The notes under the pieces: model-generated
Database searches by the model: none
What the model saw: only the letters and a program-made list of their open reading frames with translations
What the model was told of the DNA's origin: nothing
Made by a program: the position numbers and the translations under genes
Assembly: GCF_042433915.1 (NCBI RefSeq)
Contig: NZ_JBHLUN010000013.1
Span: forward strand, 103,274-167,273
Direction: 5' to 3'
DNA: 64,000 bases
Source of the DNA: Roseomonas elaeocarpi
GTDB lineage: Bacteria > Pseudomonadota > Alphaproteobacteria > Acetobacterales > Acetobacteraceae
In this document: in pieces, positions 60,729-64,000 of the stretch
How positions within the stretch are numbered: the first letter of the stretch is position 1
How the letters are laid out: every line of letters begins with the position of its first letter

Positions 60729-60827
60729 CTGATCCCGATCCTTCCCTTTGTCCTTGTGCTCATCTAGAAAATCGGTCATCCGGTCTTCCCAGATGTTCTC
60801 GTTATGCCCCGCTGTAGCCGGGGTCAC

Positions 60828-60870
60828 ACCGGGTACATCGCCGGGTACGTGAACCGTAAAAACCGGGTAC
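60828..60870. repeat. short direct repeats upstream of the integrase
   Basis: The octamer CCGGGTAC occurs three times in 43 bp (60829-60836, 60841-60848, 60863-60870). The last copy is flanked by a small inverted repeat (GAACCG and CGGTT). Clustered repeats next to an integrase gene are typical of arm-type binding sites of the recombinase or of an excisionase. Confidence 0.5.
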
Positions 60871-60889
60871 GGTTGCGAGTGGTGGAGCG

Positions 60890-62155
60890 ATGCTGACCGA
60901 CAAGCAGATCAAGGCAGCGGCCCCGAAAGACAAGCCCTACCGTCTTGCCGACGGTCAGGGTCTGCACCTGCAGGTGATGCCCGCCCCGAAGAAGGGCGAG
61001 AACGGCAGGGAGGCGAAAGCCTCCAAGCTCTGGCGCTACCGGTACGAGTTCGGCGGTAAGGAGAAGATGCTGGCGCTGGGCAAGTACCCAGATGTCAGCC
61101 TTTCCCAGGCCCGCGCGGCGCGTGAGGCCGCCCGGGCGCTGCTGAGACAGGGCAGGGACCCCAGCGCCGAGCGGATGCTGCAGAAGGCGAGCGACGCGGT
61201 GGCGGCGGTCACCACCTTCGAGGCCGTAGCGCGCGACTGGTTCGCCGTGCGCTCTCCGACCTGGGTTCCGAAGCACGCTGTCATCTGCATGAACAGCCTG
61301 GAAGGCGACGTCTTCCCGGTGATCGGCCGCATCCCGGTGCGCGACATCACCGCGCCCATGGTGCTGGCGCTGCTGCGGAAGATCGAGGCACGCGGCGCGG
61401 CGGATGTCGCCAAGCGCGTGCGCCAGCGCATGTCCGCCATTTTCGTCCACGCCATCGCCTCGGGGCAGGGTGACACAGATCCGGCCGCCGTGGTGGCGCC
61501 AGCGCTCGTGACGCCCCAGAAGACACGCCGCCCGGCGGTGGCGACCATCGAGGAGGCGCGCCAGGTGCTGCGTGACGTGGAGGAGCGAAGCGCGAAACCC
61601 CTATCTCTCCTCGCCCACCGCTTGGTGGCCCTAACCGCCGTGCGCGTCGGCGAGGCCGGCCAAGCGGAATGGTCGGAGTTCGAGGGTCTTAACGGAGCGG
61701 AGCCGCGGTGGCGCATCCCGGCGGCCCGCATGAAGATGCGTCGCGACCATCTCGTGATGCTGGCGCCCCAGGCGGTGGAGCTGCTGCGCCTGGCGCATCC
61801 GTTGAGCGGCCGCTCACGCTTTGTCTTTCCGAATGCCCGCCGCCCCTCAGCAGGCTTCGCGAACACCCTGCTGGCCGACCTGCTACTGCGCGCGGGCTAC
61901 GAAGGCCGGCATGTGCCGCATGGCTGGCGCGCGACCTTCTCGACGATCCTGAACGAGCGGTTCCCGCAGGACCGCGGCGTCATCGACCTCATGCTGGCGC
62001 ACGAGGGCAAGGGAGCGATCGAGGCGGCCTACAACCGGGCCACCCACGATATGCGCAAGCGCGAACTCTGGGCGGCCTGGGCTAACATGCTGCTGGAAGG
62101 CGCCACGCCCGCGGAGGCCCTGCTGTCGCGGGTCGCGGTACAGCAGGCGGCCTGA
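60890..62155 (+). CDS. tyrosine recombinase, P4-type integrase with DUF4102 arm domain
   Basis: 421 residues. The N-terminal arm-binding domain (LTDKQIKAAAPKDKPYRLADGQGLHLQV) is the DUF4102 type; a SAM-like core-binding domain follows, then the catalytic domain with R252, K282, H344-x-x-R347, H371 and the nucleophile Y381 (EAAYNRA). All catalytic residues are present, so it should be active. It inserts and excises the element at its attachment site. The ATG follows GTGGAGCG. The three CCGGGTAC repeats just upstream may be its arm sites. Confidence 0.95.
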   Translation: MLTDKQIKAAAPKDKPYRLADGQGLHLQVMPAPKKGENGREAKASKLWRYRYEFGGKEKMLALGKYPDVSLSQARAAREAARALLRQGRDPSAERMLQKASDAVAAVTTFEAVARDWFAVRSPTWVPKHAVICMNSLEGDVFPVIGRIPVRDITAPMVLALLRKIEARGAADVAKRVRQRMSAIFVHAIASGQGDTDPAAVVAPALVTPQKTRRPAVATIEEARQVLRDVEERSAKPLSLLAHRLVALTAVRVGEAGQAEWSEFEGLNGAEPRWRIPAARMKMRRDHLVMLAPQAVELLRLAHPLSGRSRFVFPNARRPSAGFANTLLADLLLRAGYEGRHVPHGWRATFSTILNERFPQDRGVIDLMLAHEGKGAIEAAYNRATHDMRKRELWAAWANMLLEGATPAEALLSRVAVQQAA

Positions 62156-62452
62156 GCTTCAGGCGTGCTTTGGTAGCGTTGATGAACGTTCCGAAAAGAT
62201 CAGAGGTTCCACCAAGACATAGCCTACGATGACCAAGAAGTCTGGAATTTAGGCAGTCTTCTCCAACTGCAGCTAGCCAAGGTTCCCTGGTCAACGCCGA
62301 GGCGTTCTCCAAGGGTCTTCGTCAAGCTATCTCTGACTAGCCGCTGGCAGCACCTTGCCGCTCCGCTAGCCGGAGATTGTAACCAGCCATTCCCTGGCGC
62401 CATCACTCGCTCCATCGAGCGGCGCTTGCTCGGTGACACCGGGCGGCGTCTC
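62156..62452. other. 297-bp low-GC spacer downstream of the integrase
   Basis: G+C is visibly lower (near 55 percent) with stops in all frames. Short frames on the minus strand have no domain. The composition indicates recently acquired DNA; no promoter or repeat is clear. Confidence 0.45.
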
Positions 62453-62638
62453 ATGGCGATCCACCTGTGGATGACCGCAATGGTGTCTGGGCCAGCTCTT
62501 CCCCCTCACGAGGTTCCCTACATCGCTATCCTGCTGGTGTTCGCACTCTGCGCTGCTGTCCTGAACTACTGGCAGGTGCGCCGGCAGCGTCGGGCTGAGC
62601 AGCGGAAGGTGCTGGAGATCCTGAGAACTCACCGATAG
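62453..62638 (+). CDS. possible small membrane protein (61 residues)
   Basis: MAIHLWMTAMVSGPALPPHEVPYIAILLVFALCAAVLNYWQVRRQRRAEQRKVLEILRTHR has one clear membrane helix (AILLVFALCAAVL) and then a basic helical tail, a common form for holin-like or small accessory membrane proteins. It is followed by a good terminator hairpin. There is no strong Shine-Dalgarno and no homology recognised. Confidence 0.4.
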   Translation: MAIHLWMTAMVSGPALPPHEVPYIAILLVFALCAAVLNYWQVRRQRRAEQRKVLEILRTHR

Positions 62639-62650
62639 GTGCTTCTGACT

Positions 62651-62680
62651 AACCCGCCCGCCGAGGCCGGCGGGGTTCTT
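62651..62680 (+). terminator. intrinsic terminator
   Basis: CCCGCCG-AGGC-CGGCGGG (62656-62673) with an AA...TT extension and a TTCTT end. It stands 12 bp after the small membrane-protein frame and is the most classic Rho-independent terminator in the window. Confidence 0.6.
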
Positions 62681-62702
62681 CGCGCCTAACGGACGGCAGC
62701 AC

Positions 62703-62996
62703 TTACCTCGACGATGCCGTCCTCTGGTCTGCCCGGCGTCGCCGAACTGGTGGTGCCAAGCGGCCTGGCACTTCCGCTCCTGCTGCAGGATTAATCAGCA
62801 CGCCGACCGGGTGCTCTTCCTTCCACGCCTTGATCGCGGAGAGCGGCCACCGCACCGATCCACCGCCCAGCTGCCGCGCAAGCGGGAAGGTGCCGTCACG
62901 CATGCGGCGGTAGATGGTGGACCGGCCGAGCCCAACCTCCCGCTCCACCTCGGCGAGGCGGAGATAGGGGTCGCTGTTCAAGATGTCTGACGGCAT
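62703..62996 (-). CDS. AlpA-family regulator/excisionase-like HTH protein
   Basis: 97 residues. DPYLRLAEVEREVGLGRSTIYRRMRDGTFPLARQLGGGSVRWPLSAIKAWKEEH is the AlpA/MerR-like winged HTH found beside P4-type integrases. It probably activates the integrase or directs excision. The C-terminal 40 residues are Arg/Ala rich and unstructured. Its ATG overlaps the stop of the upstream gene (TGATG). It is the last gene of the leftward operon that starts beyond the window. Confidence 0.85.
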   Translation of the reverse strand: MPSDILNSDPYLRLAEVEREVGLGRSTIYRRMRDGTFPLARQLGGGSVRWPLSAIKAWKEEHPVGVLINPAAGAEVPGRLAPPVRRRRADQRTASSR

Positions 62997-63346
62997 CAGC
63001 TCCTCCGCTCGATCAGTTCGCCTAGCAGACGGTCCATGGTCTGCCAGACCGGCTCGTCGCCTCGGCGTTCGCGATGCACCAGGTCGTGCGCCTCGCGGGT
63101 GACGTTGAGGGTGCCGCGCATCCGCTCCGGCCGGGGCGTCCGCATCGCCAGCATGGCGCGTTCGATCACCTCAACGGGCACCGCCAGCGTGATGGCGATG
63201 TCGGCCGGCTCCTGGCCCTGCTTCCGCATCCGGCGCACGGCCGCCACGAACTCGTCCGAGAGGCCGATGTCAGGGCGCAACGCGCGGGTGCGGCGCGAGG
63301 TGTCGCCCGCGTGGTAGCCGGGCGGTGTGCCCTGGAGGGCGCTCAT
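62996..63346 (-). CDS. element-encoded protein with an HTH-like segment (116 residues)
   Basis: MSALQGTPPGYHAGDTSRR start, then SDEFVAAVRRMRKQGQEPADIAITLAVPVEVIERAM, which reads like a helix-turn-helix, and a charged tail (HRERRGDEPVWQTMDRLLGEL). It couples to the next gene by TGATG and to the previous one by ATGA overlap. No family is recognised; a DNA-binding role is inferred from the HTH pattern. Confidence 0.6.
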   Translation of the reverse strand: MSALQGTPPGYHAGDTSRRTRALRPDIGLSDEFVAAVRRMRKQGQEPADIAITLAVPVEVIERAMLAMRTPRPERMRGTLNVTREAHDLVHRERRGDEPVWQTMDRLLGELIERRS

Positions 63347-63618
63347 GGCGTGTCCTCCAGTTCGGCGATGCGCCGTTCGATGCTGCGCTCTACCTGCTTC
63401 ACGGCATCGGGGTGCTGGTGCGACACGCTGGCGAGGTTCGGGCCGTTCAGCGTGCGGAGGCGTCGCGCCGATGCGACATCTGGGCACTGCTCCAGCGCCT
63501 TCGTCCAGCCGGCGGCCCAGACCTGCACGTCGGTGGCGGAGCTGATCCGCGCGCGCATCTCGTGCAGGGTGCCGTCGAGGGTGATGAGGGGCAGGCCCTC
63601 GGTGGTGGCCTCAAGCAT
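63343..63618 (-). CDS. element-encoded small protein (91 residues)
   Basis: MLEATTEGLPLITLDGTLHEMRARISSATDVQVWAAGWTKALEQCPDVASARRL is followed by a charged C-terminal helix (AVKQVERSIERRIAELED). It overlaps its downstream neighbour by four bases (ATGA) and its upstream neighbour by eight. No domain is recognised. It is part of a compact operon of a mobile element. Confidence 0.6.
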   Translation of the reverse strand: MLEATTEGLPLITLDGTLHEMRARISSATDVQVWAAGWTKALEQCPDVASARRLRTLNGPNLASVSHQHPDAVKQVERSIERRIAELEDTP

Positions 63619-63895
63619 CGGCCTTCTCCTCGCGCGCACAGGCCAGCGCTGCGCGGCCGCGCTCCGTCAGCACGTAGGTGTTGAAGGCGACGCCCGGGGC
63701 GAGCAGGCCCTTGGCGATGCAGCGGTCCACCTGCAGCGGCCAGTCGAAGCCGGGCTCCTTCGCGGAGCGGTTCTGCGGCACGTCGCTGTAGGCGCCGGCG
63801 CGACGCACGCAGCCGGCGGTCTCCGCCTTGTCGAGGACCCGGAAGTGCGACTTGAACAGCTTCGGGATCTGGGTGGGCGCGGTGGCGGTCGCCAT
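63611..63895 (-). CDS. element-encoded small protein (94 residues)
   Basis: MATATAPTQIPKLFKSHFRVLDKAETAGCVRRAG start; the middle contains DWPLQVDRCIAKGLLAPGVAFNTYVLTERGRAAL, which has the look of a winged-helix C-terminal half (strand, TERGR, helix). It begins two bases after the stop of the gene that enters from the right edge. An alternative ATG lies two codons upstream. No family is recognised. Confidence 0.6.
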   Translation of the reverse strand: MATATAPTQIPKLFKSHFRVLDKAETAGCVRRAGAYSDVPQNRSAKEPGFDWPLQVDRCIAKGLLAPGVAFNTYVLTERGRAALACAREEKADA

Positions 63896-63897
63896 CG

Positions 63898-64000
63898 TCA
63901 CACCCTCATCGGCATCAGGCAGGCCAGGCCGCCCGGGAACTCGATCCGCATCGGGGCATGACCGTCCTGCACCCGCATCGTGAAGCCCTTCGGAGCGGCT
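63898..64000 (-). CDS. C-terminal end of an element-encoded protein (partial)
   Basis: The last ~33 codons enter from the right edge, reading AAPKGFTMRVQDGHAPMRIE then FPGGLACLMPMRV and TGA. Its codon use is regular and the stop is directly followed by the next start, so it is a real gene of the same leftward operon. Too little is visible to identify it. Confidence 0.55.
   Translation of the reverse strand, partial: AAPKGFTMRVQDGHAPMRIEFPGGLACLMPMRV

Larger units (their letters stand above)
60828..64000. mobile_element. left end of an integrated genetic element (runs off the window)
   Basis: The region begins with the repeats and the P4-type integrase, continues with a spacer of lower G+C, and then a leftward block of small overlapping genes including an AlpA-like regulator. 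Base composition, gene size and gene overlap all differ from the chromosome to its left. No tRNA gene borders it, so the attachment site is not identified. It could be a prophage, an ICE or a satellite; structural genes are outside the window. Confidence 0.7.

Noticed and set aside
57665..60763. Open frame of over 1,000 codons on the minus strand opposite the GGDEF-EAL gene
   Set aside because: It mirrors a gene with intact GGDEF and EAL motifs; the antisense translation is Arg/His/Gln-rich with no domain. High G+C makes such antisense frames common.
60780..60890. tRNA gene end as attachment site
   Set aside because: No cloverleaf, no TTCGAATC-type T-arm and no CCA end could be found on either strand.

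Overview
The window is a GC-rich (visibly about 70 percent G+C) chromosomal stretch with tightly packed genes on both strands. The gene set (a ~1,600-residue-type NAD-glutamate dehydrogenase, several amidase-signature enzymes, a Bug/TctC-type periplasmic binding protein, many LysR/HxlR regulators, a PEP-CTERM protein, DUF1003 and YbaK proteins) fits an environmental alphaproteobacterium, most likely Acetobacteraceae/Roseomonas-like. That placement is an inference from gene content and codon use; no rRNA or tRNA gene was seen.

Layout. 1-4.5 kb: 3' part of NAD-glutamate dehydrogenase and a UMF1/Atg22-type MFS carrier. 5-16.4 kb: a catabolic block for an amide-containing nitrogen compound: two amidases, each coupled to a 68-residue partner and facing each other; then an unbroken operon for a family-5 (dipeptide/nickel type) ABC importer, a cysteine hydrolase of the isochorismatase superfamily and an asparaginase-fold enzyme that lacks the usual substrate-binding Asp. 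16.5-31 kb: housekeeping and catabolic genes (DUF1003, YbaK, two MFS carriers, threonine synthase, an orphan siderophore-type binding protein, DadA, a GST, a penicillin-acylase-family hydrolase, a sirtuin). 31-45.7 kb: a PEP-CTERM surface protein behind a sigma-54-like promoter, a Bug-type receptor, an alpha/beta hydrolase, LysR/aldo-keto reductase, an MFS/lactonase operon, PACE efflux with a frameshifted LysR, HxlR/SDR, an unrecognised two-gene operon (glycine-zipper protein plus Cys-rich protein), and class II fructose-bisphosphate aldolase. 45.9-60.7 kb: three tiny hydrophilic proteins, a catalase-like peroxidase coupled to cytochrome b561, cupin, EthD-like, SDR/HxlR, DUF4440/TetR, LysR/DJ-1 with a LysE remnant, an omega-aminotransferase and a large GGDEF-EAL protein. 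60.8-64 kb: left end of an integrated element with a P4-type integrase and a leftward operon of small overlapping genes including an AlpA-like regulator.

Two non-coding patterns run through the window. First, a ~277-bp element with long imperfect terminal inverted repeats occurs twice, in opposite orientation, each time filling the gap between convergent genes. Its central hairpin differs between copies but stays paired. Second, many spacers hold their own degenerate tandem repeat (units of 8-40 bp), with no sequence shared between sites.
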